64,000 nucleotides of DNA from Pseudoalteromonas sp. MMG007 (GTDB lineage: Bacteria; Pseudomonadota; Gammaproteobacteria; Enterobacterales; Alteromonadaceae). Below the pieces are notes generated by a model, which was not told the origin of the DNA, made no database searches, and saw only the letters and a program-made list of their open reading frames with translations. The DNA is taken from contig NZ_JAGJEI010000002.1 of NCBI RefSeq assembly GCF_018100985.1, positions 248,001 to 312,000 of the forward strand, written 5' to 3'. Of this stretch, positions 52,143 through 60,458 are shown one piece after another. Position 1 is the first letter of the stretch, and each line of letters begins with the position of its first letter. Both the position numbers and the translations under genes were made by a program.

Positions 52143-53123
52143 ATGAACATTGCTTTTTTTAGCACCCAAAAGTACGAGCAGCCTTTTTTTGAGCAAAGCA
52201 TTACAGGGCAAAGTAGTGTATCGATTACTTATTTAGAGCAATCTCTTAATCAAAATACCGCCATTTTAGCTAAAGGCTTTGATGCTATATGTGTATTTGT
52301 AAACGACACTGTAGATGGCGCTGTAATAAAGCAACTTGCAAGCTTTGGGATAAAAACAATTTTACTACGCTGTGCGGGGTTTAATAACGTAGATTTACCT
52401 GCAGCAAAAGCAAATAGCATGAACGTATTACGCGTACCTGCTTACAGCCCAGAAGCCGTAGCAGAGCACTGTATTGCACTTATGCTTACGCTTAGCCGTA
52501 AAACACACAAAGCCTATAACCGCGTACGCGAAGACAACTTTGATTTAAACGGTTTGTTAGGCTTTAATCTGCATAATAAAACAGTGGGCATTATTGGCTG
52601 TGGTAAAATTGGCCTTGCGCTTTGTAATATATTAAATGGTTTTGGTGCCAACGTTTTAGTGTGCGACCCTTATGCACAACCTGGTAATTACACTATTACC
52701 GATTTAGATTCGCTGCTAACTCAAAGCGATATAATCTCACTGCACTGCCCACTAACAGATCAAACTCACCACTTAATAAATAATGACGCATTTAATAAAA
52801 TGAAACCCGGCGTTATGCTTATTAATACCTCGCGTGGCGCGCTGCTTAATAGTAAAGCGTGTATAAGCGCACTTAAAACTAAAAAGCTGGGGTATTTAGG
52901 GCTCGATGTGTACGAGCAAGAGTCTGAGCTATTTTTTAAAAACCACAGTGACGAAATAAATCAAGACGATATATTCTCGCGCATAGTCAGCTTTAAAAAT
53001 GTATTAGTAACTGGTCATCAGGGATTTTTTACCCAAGAAGCACTTACCGAAATTGCCAATACAACCATACAAAACGCGCTGGAAGTTTGTGAAAGTAAGC
53101 CTCTAACTAATGAGGTTTTATAA
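52143..53123 (+). CDS. ldhA: D-lactate dehydrogenase-like 2-hydroxyacid dehydrogenase
   Basis: 326 residues. NAD site GIIGCGKIGLALCNIL, catalytic Arg in INTSRGALLN, Glu in LDVYEQESELFF and His in VTGHQGFFTQEAL, the LdhA (fermentative D-lactate dehydrogenase) pattern. Reduces pyruvate to D-lactate in the cytoplasm; other 2-oxoacids are possible. 100 bp after the peroxidase gene. Confidence 0.9.
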   Translation: MNIAFFSTQKYEQPFFEQSITGQSSVSITYLEQSLNQNTAILAKGFDAICVFVNDTVDGAVIKQLASFGIKTILLRCAGFNNVDLPAAKANSMNVLRVPAYSPEAVAEHCIALMLTLSRKTHKAYNRVREDNFDLNGLLGFNLHNKTVGIIGCGKIGLALCNILNGFGANVLVCDPYAQPGNYTITDLDSLLTQSDIISLHCPLTDQTHHLINNDAFNKMKPGVMLINTSRGALLNSKACISALKTKKLGYLGLDVYEQESELFFKNHSDEINQDDIFSRIVSFKNVLVTGHQGFFTQEALTEIANTTIQNALEVCESKPLTNEVL

Positions 53124-53152
53124 TTTATTTATACTTAATTAATAGGCACAAA

Positions 53153-53186
53153 AAAGCGAAGTGAGTTTATAAGTTCACTTCGCTTT
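53153..53186. terminator. bidirectional terminator
   Basis: 12-bp stem AAAGCGAAGTGA / TCACTTCGCTTT with a 10-base loop, between the convergent dehydrogenase and NSS transporter genes. Confidence 0.9.
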
Positions 53187-53227
53187 ATTAATCTATTTTT
53201 AATGCTAGCTTTATGGCTTAGCCATAA

Positions 53228-54550
53228 TCACCCAAAGGCTACGTTAGCAAATACCAGGGTCATTAATATTGGGCACACAAAACGAATGTACTGAGCAAAC
53301 CAATAGTGAATCCCTGTTGTTGCCTCATGTAATTTATTCCCTCGCTGCCACATCCAACCTACTGTAATAAAGTAAAACAACCCCATTAGCGGTAATTGGT
53401 ATTGGGTAAACAGCATAATTACCAAACCAAATAACCAATCAAAGTTTAGTATAATTGCGCTTGCACAAATAAGTACGACTAAACTGACTGCCCACGTTGC
53501 TTTAGTGCGGCTCACATTATGGTTTTCGACTAAAAAGGCAACCGGGATCTCAGTGGTTGATATAGTAGATGTAACCGATGCAATTGACATAAGTACAAAA
53601 AACAATAAGCCGACTAATAAACCAATTTTGCCCATTGTGCTAAATAACTCTGGTAAAATGGCAAAAATAAGCTGCCCTTCGCCAATTAATTTACCACCGT
53701 TAAACACTTCAACGCCGTTATGTTGCGCTACATAAATTGCAGGCACAATGAGTAAACCGGCTAAAAATGCCACGCTTGTATCGAGTAATGCAACGCTTGC
53801 GGTTAGTTTTGGCAGGTTTGCATCTGGCTGTAAGTACGAGCCGTAAATCATCATACACCCTACACCTAATGAGAGCGAAAAGAACGCCTGCCCCATTGCT
53901 GCAATAATTAAATTTGGGTCGAGCACTTGGCTAAAATCAGGTATTAAATACGCGGCAAAGCCTTCGCTTGCGCCATCTAAGCTGGCTATATAAACAATTA
54001 AGCCAACCAATAAAACTAACAGTAATGGCATTAAACGGCGTGACCAGGTTTCGATACCCGATTTAACCCCTTTTAAAATAATGCTGGATGTTAAAATAAG
54101 CATAAGTGGCGTAAATACAAAATTACGCAGCACTGAGTCACTGTGTAAAAAGTCGCTTGCGGCATCAAAGCTAAAAAATGAGGTTATGGGCTCAATGGCG
54201 TATGAAAGCATCCACCCAGCTACAATAGAATAAAAGCTAAGCATAACCACAGCGCCCGCAAGGCCAATATAACCTGCCGCAGCACCTATTTTTTTATTAG
54301 TATTTTGCCATGCATCGCCAAGGGCTTTTACTGGGTTTGCTTGTGCCTTGTGACCTAAGTAAAGCTCAGTATAAAGCGCCGGCAATGCCAATAAAAAAAT
54401 GACAATAAAGTAAACGAGTAAAAATGCACCACCACCATGGTTGGCCGCTTGTGTAGGAAAACCCCAAATATTACCTAAACCCACTGCTGCGCCAGCAGCG
54501 GCTAAAACAAAACCAAATCGGCTTTGAAAGCCATCACGCACTTGTGCCAT
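53228..54550 (-). CDS. sodium-dependent transporter, NSS/SNF family (second copy)
   Basis: 440 residues. SRFGFVLAAAGAAVGLGNIWGFP and NHGGGAFLLVYF form the sodium/substrate site of TM1. Compared with the gene at 4210-5634 it has IW where the other has LV, and it is shorter. Probably an amino acid symporter of other specificity. Monocistronic. Confidence 0.93.
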   Translation of the reverse strand: MAQVRDGFQSRFGFVLAAAGAAVGLGNIWGFPTQAANHGGGAFLLVYFIVIFLLALPALYTELYLGHKAQANPVKALGDAWQNTNKKIGAAAGYIGLAGAVVMLSFYSIVAGWMLSYAIEPITSFFSFDAASDFLHSDSVLRNFVFTPLMLILTSSIILKGVKSGIETWSRRLMPLLLVLLVGLIVYIASLDGASEGFAAYLIPDFSQVLDPNLIIAAMGQAFFSLSLGVGCMMIYGSYLQPDANLPKLTASVALLDTSVAFLAGLLIVPAIYVAQHNGVEVFNGGKLIGEGQLIFAILPELFSTMGKIGLLVGLLFFVLMSIASVTSTISTTEIPVAFLVENHNVSRTKATWAVSLVVLICASAIILNFDWLFGLVIMLFTQYQLPLMGLFYFITVGWMWQRGNKLHEATTGIHYWFAQYIRFVCPILMTLVFANVAFG

Positions 54551-54689
54551 ACATCTACAAATCTGTTATTATTTTGATAGTTGTGAATTAAACCATATTT
54601 CATGCCAGCTGAGTAATAAAATTGCTCGTTGTATAAATAAGCTCTGTTAACCGCTCATAATTGCAGCGGCTCACTCAATTTAAGCATTT

Positions 54690-55445
54690 ATGACCGCACA
54701 TTATTTTAAAAACACCTTAAGTATTACCCCTGCTCAATTAGCAAACTTACCGTTAGCTAATAACAGTATTTTATTATTTGATGCTAAAAAACTCGATGTA
54801 AGTAAATTTAATTTACCTGATTACTTAAGCCCATTTGAGCTAAGCGTTATAAATCGCCGTAAAAGCGCGCAAGCAAAACAAGAGTATTTAGCTACTCGCA
54901 TATTATTAAAACAACTCGTTAAAATAACGCAGCCACAATACGCTAACATAACGCTAAATAGTATGAGCACACAATTTGACGAAGCGAGCGCAAAACTACA
55001 ACTGCATGTTAGTGGCGACATTTTTAATACCTGTATTTCGCACTCTCATGGTTTGGTTGGCGTAGCCCTTAACTTAACTAAAACTGAGTTTGGTTTTGAT
55101 ATTGAAAAAATAAGCCTAAAGCGCCCGTTTGAAAAGCTCGCTAAGCATTTTTATCACCCAGACGAAATAGCACTAATTACCAAGCCAAGTAATACGCAAA
55201 CCCAAGCTAATACCTTTTTTAGAATTTGGACATTAAAAGAGTCGCTTGCTAAAGCCACCAGCCGCCCTATTGCTAAATTGCTTAGCCCTAATGTGTTTAA
55301 CGAGTTAAATATGGCAACACTGAGTGCATCAAGTAACTGTGTTCCCGTTGAAAGTAATAACGAACACACCCACTTTGATGTAACTGTCGCGCATAAAAAA
55401 AGCACCGACTGGCGATGCTTTTTAATAACAGACTTTATACTTTAG
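54690..55445 (+). CDS. 4'-phosphopantetheinyl transferase superfamily protein
   Basis: 251 residues, Sfp-like. Magnesium site FGFDIEKI and the WTLKESLAKATS motif are intact, as is the N-terminal RRKSAQAKQEYLATRILLK. It attaches the phosphopantetheine arm of CoA to carrier proteins of fatty acid, polyketide or nonribosomal peptide synthesis; the partner is not in view. It ends six bases from the convergent lysC. Confidence 0.9.
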   Translation: MTAHYFKNTLSITPAQLANLPLANNSILLFDAKKLDVSKFNLPDYLSPFELSVINRRKSAQAKQEYLATRILLKQLVKITQPQYANITLNSMSTQFDEASAKLQLHVSGDIFNTCISHSHGLVGVALNLTKTEFGFDIEKISLKRPFEKLAKHFYHPDEIALITKPSNTQTQANTFFRIWTLKESLAKATSRPIAKLLSPNVFNELNMATLSASSNCVPVESNNEHTHFDVTVAHKKSTDWRCFLITDFIL

Positions 55446-55450
55446 CTTTT

Positions 55451-56830
55451 TTATGCCTCTAGTAGGCGGCTGTGTATAGCTTGTACCACGTTATCTGACT
55501 CGCCCTGCTCTACTAAAAAGCAAAGGTTGTGCTTACTTGCACCGTGGCAAATTAAACGAATATTAAACTCTTTTAAAACATTCATTAGGTTCATTTCGTG
55601 CTGGCGAAGCTGTATTTCTGAACCGATAAGCGCCACTAACGTTAAGTTGTTTTCAACCGATACATGACAAAATTCAGCAAGCTTATCTAAACACGCTTGC
55701 TCAAGCTCTGGGCGCGAGGCATTAGGCGCGTTATCGAGGGTAATGGCTACGCTTATTTCAGAGGTAGTCACTAAATCTACCGATATATTAAACTCACTTA
55801 AAATAGTAAACACGCGGGCTAAAAAGCCACTTGCCAATAGCATTTCAGGGCTTTTAAGAGTAAGCAATATTTGGTTTTTACGTTGCGTTACAGCGCGTAT
55901 ACCCGGCTGCTGCGATTTTTCGCGCTCAATCCACGTACCACCACGCTCTGGCTCACGGCTTGAGCCTACAAATACATTAATGTGACTACGGCTGGCTGGT
56001 AAAATAGTGGCTGGGTGCAATACTTTTGCGCCAAATGTGGCCATTTCTGCGGCTTCGTCAAAGCTCAAACGGGCAATAGGCGTTGCTTTTGCACACAAAC
56101 GAGGGTCTGTGCTAAATATACCCACTACGTCGGTCCAAATATGTACGCTTTTAGCGTTAATCGCCTCAGCAAGTAATGCTGCGCTGTAATCTGAACCACC
56201 ACGGCCAAGGGTGGTAGTTTGGCCAAATTCGTCGCTGCCAACAAAACCTTGAGTTACAATTACTTGCTCATCTAATAGCGGAATTAATAATTCTTTAGCC
56301 GCTTGCGCTGTGGCTCTAACATTAGGTGTTGCTTTACCAAACTGGCTGTCGGTTTTTAGTACTTTTCGTACATCAAAACGGTCGGCATTTAAGCCTTTTA
56401 AACGCAGTACTTGTGCAAATAAGTACGACGATAAGCGCTCGCCAAAACTAAGCAGTTCATCATGCTGCTGATCAGTTGTTAGTGTTTCAAGCGCTAGCGT
56501 TTGAAATGCTTTTAATGTTTCGTTAAAGCCTCCTGCTAAATCGGCATCAAGCGATAATTCATCTAAAATAGCGTGTTGAATGGCTAACACGCCGTCTATG
56601 TGTTCTTGGCGCTGCTCTGGAGTAATACTTGATTTACACAGTGCAACTAAGTGATTAGTTACGCCGGCACTGGCGCTCACAGCTACAATACGTACGCTTT
56701 TATCTGCAACAATAATTTCGCTGCAGCGACTCATCGCTTCAAAGTTTGCAACACTGGTTCCGCCAAATTTGGCAACGATGTAATCTGATTTTGCGCCTTG
56801 TACTGTTTGTGGCACTGATTGGGTAGTCAT
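55451..56830 (-). CDS. lysC: lysine-sensitive aspartokinase III
   Basis: 459 residues. Kinase domain with KFGGTSVANFEAM, FGERLSSYLFA, GRGGSDYSAALLA and two C-terminal ACT domains that bind lysine. It phosphorylates aspartate, the first step to lysine, threonine and methionine. GGAG lies seven to eight bases before the ATG. A lysine riboswitch precedes it, giving both RNA and allosteric feedback. Confidence 0.95.
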   Translation of the reverse strand: MTTQSVPQTVQGAKSDYIVAKFGGTSVANFEAMSRCSEIIVADKSVRIVAVSASAGVTNHLVALCKSSITPEQRQEHIDGVLAIQHAILDELSLDADLAGGFNETLKAFQTLALETLTTDQQHDELLSFGERLSSYLFAQVLRLKGLNADRFDVRKVLKTDSQFGKATPNVRATAQAAKELLIPLLDEQVIVTQGFVGSDEFGQTTTLGRGGSDYSAALLAEAINAKSVHIWTDVVGIFSTDPRLCAKATPIARLSFDEAAEMATFGAKVLHPATILPASRSHINVFVGSSREPERGGTWIEREKSQQPGIRAVTQRKNQILLTLKSPEMLLASGFLARVFTILSEFNISVDLVTTSEISVAITLDNAPNASRPELEQACLDKLAEFCHVSVENNLTLVALIGSEIQLRQHEMNLMNVLKEFNIRLICHGASKHNLCFLVEQGESDNVVQAIHSRLLEA

Positions 56831-56909
56831 TTAGTCTCCTTTCGCGGTATTTTAACCGCTAAAAAACAAGAAGAACTTGGCAAAGGAATGCATTTGATGT
56901 GTCCGCTGC

Positions 56910-57072
56910 CAGAAGCTCTCCACCTATATTGGTGACAGTTTTGAGGATTCAGCCCCATAAACCGAAAAACAATTGCGACGTACCATTGTTTTTCTCGGCG
57001 AGTACTTCCCTCTTTAATGGTTATGGGCGTTCGTCACCTACCATTAAATACCTAAGTATCGCACCTCTTCTG
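56910..57072 (-). ncRNA. lysine riboswitch (L box) upstream of lysC
   Basis: Read on the minus strand, the closing helix is CAGAAG (57067-57072) with CTTCTG (56910-56915). Between lie AGAGGTGCGA, TCGCCGAG, GGGGCTGAATCC and TGTCACCA...GGTGGAG, the conserved blocks of the lysine aptamer in order. Downstream, UCCUUU (56882-56887) can pair with the AAAGGA of the lysC ribosome binding site (56837-56842). This suggests translational control; no T-tailed terminator is obvious. Confidence 0.95.
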
Positions 57073-57101
57073 AATGCTTTATTAACCATTGGCTAATAAA
57101 A

Positions 57102-57129
57102 CAAAGCCCCGCTAATTAGCGGGGCTTTG
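57102..57129 (-). terminator. terminator of nhaD
   Basis: Perfect 28-bp palindrome with arms CAAAGCCCCGCTAA / TTAGCGGGGCTTTG. Leftward it is followed by a T-rich tail (TTTTATTAG). It separates nhaD from the lysC riboswitch. Confidence 0.92.
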
Positions 57130-57175
57130 AAAGTTATCGTTTAGACGTCTAGGTGTCAAGCATTTATAGTAAATT

Positions 57176-58423
57176 TTAAACAAAACCACCCATAAAGTAA
57201 GCGCCTGCATAACCTACGGTATAGCAAATTAATAATTGCAGCGATAATTTAAAGTAACTAGTAAAAGTAAGTGCTTTAAGTTTGCTCATGGCAATAATAC
57301 CCGCTGCCGAACCAATTATAAGCATTGACCCACCAACACCTGTTGCATAAGTAAACGACAACCAATGTTGCTGGCTCATTACTATATCTGCTTTTAATAG
57401 CGCAGCAGTAAGCGGGACGTTATCAACCCCAGCTGATAATATGCCCATTAAGTAGTTAGCGTATTCAGGTGCCATTATTGTGTATAAATCGGTAAATTTA
57501 CTTAAAATACCAATTTCTTTTAATGCGCCAACAAGTAAAAGCACACCCACAAAAAACAGTAGCGTGTCGTATTCTATGTCGCGTACAAAATCTATTATGT
57601 CTTTGTTTATATCTTTTTTGCGCATTAAAAATTGCGCTACTAAAAACATAACCGATAAGCCAAATAAAAACGTTAATAGCGGCGGTACGCTATAAATTAC
57701 GCTAAGTGTTAACGTACTCACAACGGTTGATAAAAATATAACAGCGATGGTAATGTCGGTTTTTTCTATGCGTTTTTTTTGCGAGCCAACAAACTCTATT
57801 TGCCCTTTCATACCAATAGAGAGTAAAAGCGCTAGTAGCATTACACTTATAAACGCAGGCGCTATGAGCAGTAATAAGTTTGCAATAGACACCTTGCCGT
57901 CCAAAAATATCATTAAAGTGGTTACATCACCGGTTATTAGCGATACACCGCCAGAGTTAACCCCAAATACAATAAGTGTGGCGTATTTAATGAGCTTTTT
58001 AGCTTCAAGATTTAGCGACATAACCACGGCAAGCGATATAAGCGTAGCGGTTACATTGTCAGAAATAGACGAAAATAAAAATGCAAAGCCGCCCACTAAA
58101 AACATAAGTTGTCGTTCACTAATCCTTTTAGGCATTACCCGGTGCACTATGTTTTCTATAAACCCTTTAGAGTTTAAATACGCGACAAAGGTCATGGCGG
58201 CCATTAAAAACAGCCACAGTGAGGCTATTTCTAATATATTTTCGTTAAGAAGATGCTGAATTGTGGCTGGGCTTTGCCCATGAAGAGGGTTTACAAAAAG
58301 TATAATCCAACAAAGTGTGCCAAAAAATAACGTTGTTTTAGCTTTATTTACGTGAATTATATCTTCTATAACGATCAGTAAGAAGGCAATCGCTATTAGG
58401 GTTAAAATTATCGAGGGGACCAT
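57176..58423 (-). CDS. nhaD: Na+/H+ antiporter NhaD
   Basis: 415 residues, about 12 membrane segments of the ion-transporter superfamily. SSISDNVTATLISLAVVMSL, GVNSGGVSLITGDVTTLMIF and AGVDNVPLTAALLKADIVM are NhaD signatures. It extrudes Na+ (or Li+) for H+, fitting a marine cell. Monocistronic, diverging from mksF. Confidence 0.94.
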   Translation of the reverse strand: MVPSIILTLIAIAFLLIVIEDIIHVNKAKTTLFFGTLCWIILFVNPLHGQSPATIQHLLNENILEIASLWLFLMAAMTFVAYLNSKGFIENIVHRVMPKRISERQLMFLVGGFAFLFSSISDNVTATLISLAVVMSLNLEAKKLIKYATLIVFGVNSGGVSLITGDVTTLMIFLDGKVSIANLLLLIAPAFISVMLLALLLSIGMKGQIEFVGSQKKRIEKTDITIAVIFLSTVVSTLTLSVIYSVPPLLTFLFGLSVMFLVAQFLMRKKDINKDIIDFVRDIEYDTLLFFVGVLLLVGALKEIGILSKFTDLYTIMAPEYANYLMGILSAGVDNVPLTAALLKADIVMSQQHWLSFTYATGVGGSMLIIGSAAGIIAMSKLKALTFTSYFKLSLQLLICYTVGYAGAYFMGGFV

Positions 58424-58634
58424 GGTAGTTAAATAACCTTTGATATAGTTTTAAAGAACACACAAAAATCACTCCTTTGTGCGTGCCCAATTTCGGCGCG
58501 AATTTTAGCACCGCCCTCATGCAAAAACTATTATTAAATGGTCTTAAAAACGAATACTATTTACTGGTAGAATACGTAATAATGAGTCAACTTTAAGAAC
58601 TCAATAATAAAATACTAGGATGTTGTAACCTCAT

Positions 58635-59906
58635 ATGATCCCAGCTAAAAAGCTGCTAAATACCCTTAGCGAACATTGGGGTGTTTTAGAGCTATTATTT
58701 AAACGTTTTAAAATGGCCGACTTTAGCCTAAAAGACGTACAAAACGCCATTAAGCAAAAGCAGCCCACATGGACAAACGAGCGCATATATAAAGAAACAA
58801 ATCGTTTGCTCAATCAAGATATACTCATTCCATTGGCTAAATCTTCTCAGCTTGAAATTAACCGTGCCATTGCCGATTTTGCGACCTTTTTATTACAAGA
58901 AGAACACCTAGGTTTAGCACAAGAAATTAGCGTTTTGGTTGATGATTTAGCCCGCCTAGGAAACCGACTAGATAACGCGGGCGAAATGGAAGACTTTGAT
59001 GATTTACGCCGCTTTAGCCGCATTATGGATGATCGGGTGCGTAAAATAATGAAGCTGTACGCGCACAACGAAAACGCCATATTAAATATTGTAGAGCAAG
59101 CTAAATCTGATCACGCGGTGCAATCTTTGCAAAAGCGCTACAAAGCCGTAATAGAAGCCTTTGACGAATACATAGAGCCTATGCTTGAAATGGTCGATAT
59201 TAGGGGCGATTTTCATGCCTGCTTTACAATTATTGAGCAACAAATAAGTAAGCAAATAGAGCACATTGAGCGCTCGGGTAAGGCCTACAACGACAAACGC
59301 ATGCTTGAGCAGTTACGTACTCGTATACTCGAAATGCATTTAGTTGGCCGAGAAAGCTTACGTAAAAGCGCCGATATGCTTATGCCTCTGCGCGAAGAAC
59401 TGCGCCGTAATAACTTAATTACCCGCCAAGCAGCCAAAGTGCTCGGGCTGGTGCGTAAAAATGGCGTAGACAACATGCTAAGTGCGGTACAACCAAACTT
59501 TGTAAGCGATGCGCAGCGCTATTCACTTGGGCAGCAGCGCCATATAGTTGCTTACATGGCAAGCTTGGTAGAGTTTGAGCACGAAGAATACCAGCTTCCA
59601 GAGCAACAAGACGTGCCGGCATTTGTAACGCCTAACATTCCTGATTACCACGATGTTAAAAAAAGCTTTGCAAAACGCTTTAATAAAAAGCGTAAAAAGC
59701 CTCAACCATTGCTGCAATTTTTAGATGAGAGCTACCCCGACCTAGACGCCGACGAAATGCTATTTTTATATCAAAAATTAGTCAGCGACAGCGACGTGCA
59801 TATTAGCCAAAGCGATGAAAAAGCGCGCGTAAAAATAGCCGGCCAACACTTTTCGTTATACCCATTTAATTCAGCGCCTCAGCCAGATACAAAGGCAGAC
59901 GAGTAA
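58635..59906 (+). CDS. mksF: condensin subunit MksF (MukF-like kleisin)
   Basis: 423 residues. N-terminal winged helix (LNTLSEHWGVLELLFKRF), helical middle and acidic C-terminus, as in the kleisin subunit of Mks condensins. It links the MksB heads and carries MksE. First of three tightly spaced genes; mksE starts four bases after the stop. The start ATG 58635 has only a distant AGGA, so it could lie a little later. Confidence 0.88.
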   Translation: MIPAKKLLNTLSEHWGVLELLFKRFKMADFSLKDVQNAIKQKQPTWTNERIYKETNRLLNQDILIPLAKSSQLEINRAIADFATFLLQEEHLGLAQEISVLVDDLARLGNRLDNAGEMEDFDDLRRFSRIMDDRVRKIMKLYAHNENAILNIVEQAKSDHAVQSLQKRYKAVIEAFDEYIEPMLEMVDIRGDFHACFTIIEQQISKQIEHIERSGKAYNDKRMLEQLRTRILEMHLVGRESLRKSADMLMPLREELRRNNLITRQAAKVLGLVRKNGVDNMLSAVQPNFVSDAQRYSLGQQRHIVAYMASLVEFEHEEYQLPEQQDVPAFVTPNIPDYHDVKKSFAKRFNKKRKKPQPLLQFLDESYPDLDADEMLFLYQKLVSDSDVHISQSDEKARVKIAGQHFSLYPFNSAPQPDTKADE

Positions 59907-59909
59907 CAC

Positions 59910-60458
59910 ATGACACATATAAACCTAGACGAGCTAACACACCTGCAAGCCATTAATAAAAAATTAACTGCGGGTTACCACATTTGCGAACAAGACAACG
60001 TAATGTGGCAAGAACTTGACCAACACATAGACGACTACAGTGCTTTATTTAACGCCCTTGGCCACGATTTAAAACACGACAGCCGCGGCTTTTACTATTT
60101 TGCCAGCGACGAAAGCACACCAAATATGGGCAAAATATCCCGTGCTATCGCACTTACTATTTACATTTTAATTGAGCATTTTGCCAATACGGGTAAAGAC
60201 CCAATGCGCGCTTTGTTTGATGAAGTAAACGATTTAGAACTGATGCAAACCTTAGTGCAAATTAACAAACACTTATTTGATCAGCTTGAGATATTTTCGG
60301 GCTCGGATTTACGTAAAGACGTATACCTGCGCATGGTACGTTTAGGCCTTGCTCGCGAAGTAGAAGGCGGCTTTATGCTACAAGCACCTATTCACCGCTA
60401 CATTGATGCTCTAATGGAAGTAAATGAAGAAACCTACATTACGGAGGACGAGGAATGA
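59910..60458 (+). CDS. mksE: condensin subunit MksE
   Basis: 182 residues, a winged-helix KITE-type subunit. The double helix-turn-helix (AIALTIYILIEHFANTGKDP and VYLRMVRLGLAREVEGG) and the acidic tail are typical. It binds MksF and modulates DNA loading. Its stop overlaps the mksB start (ATGA), so they are translationally coupled. Confidence 0.88.
   Translation: MTHINLDELTHLQAINKKLTAGYHICEQDNVMWQELDQHIDDYSALFNALGHDLKHDSRGFYYFASDESTPNMGKISRAIALTIYILIEHFANTGKDPMRALFDEVNDLELMQTLVQINKHLFDQLEIFSGSDLRKDVYLRMVRLGLAREVEGGFMLQAPIHRYIDALMEVNEETYITEDEE

Noticed and set aside
57747..58259. 170-codon frame antisense to nhaD
   Set aside because: Opposite strand of a conserved transporter; long opening follows from its codon use, and the product is serine/isoleucine-rich without a family.
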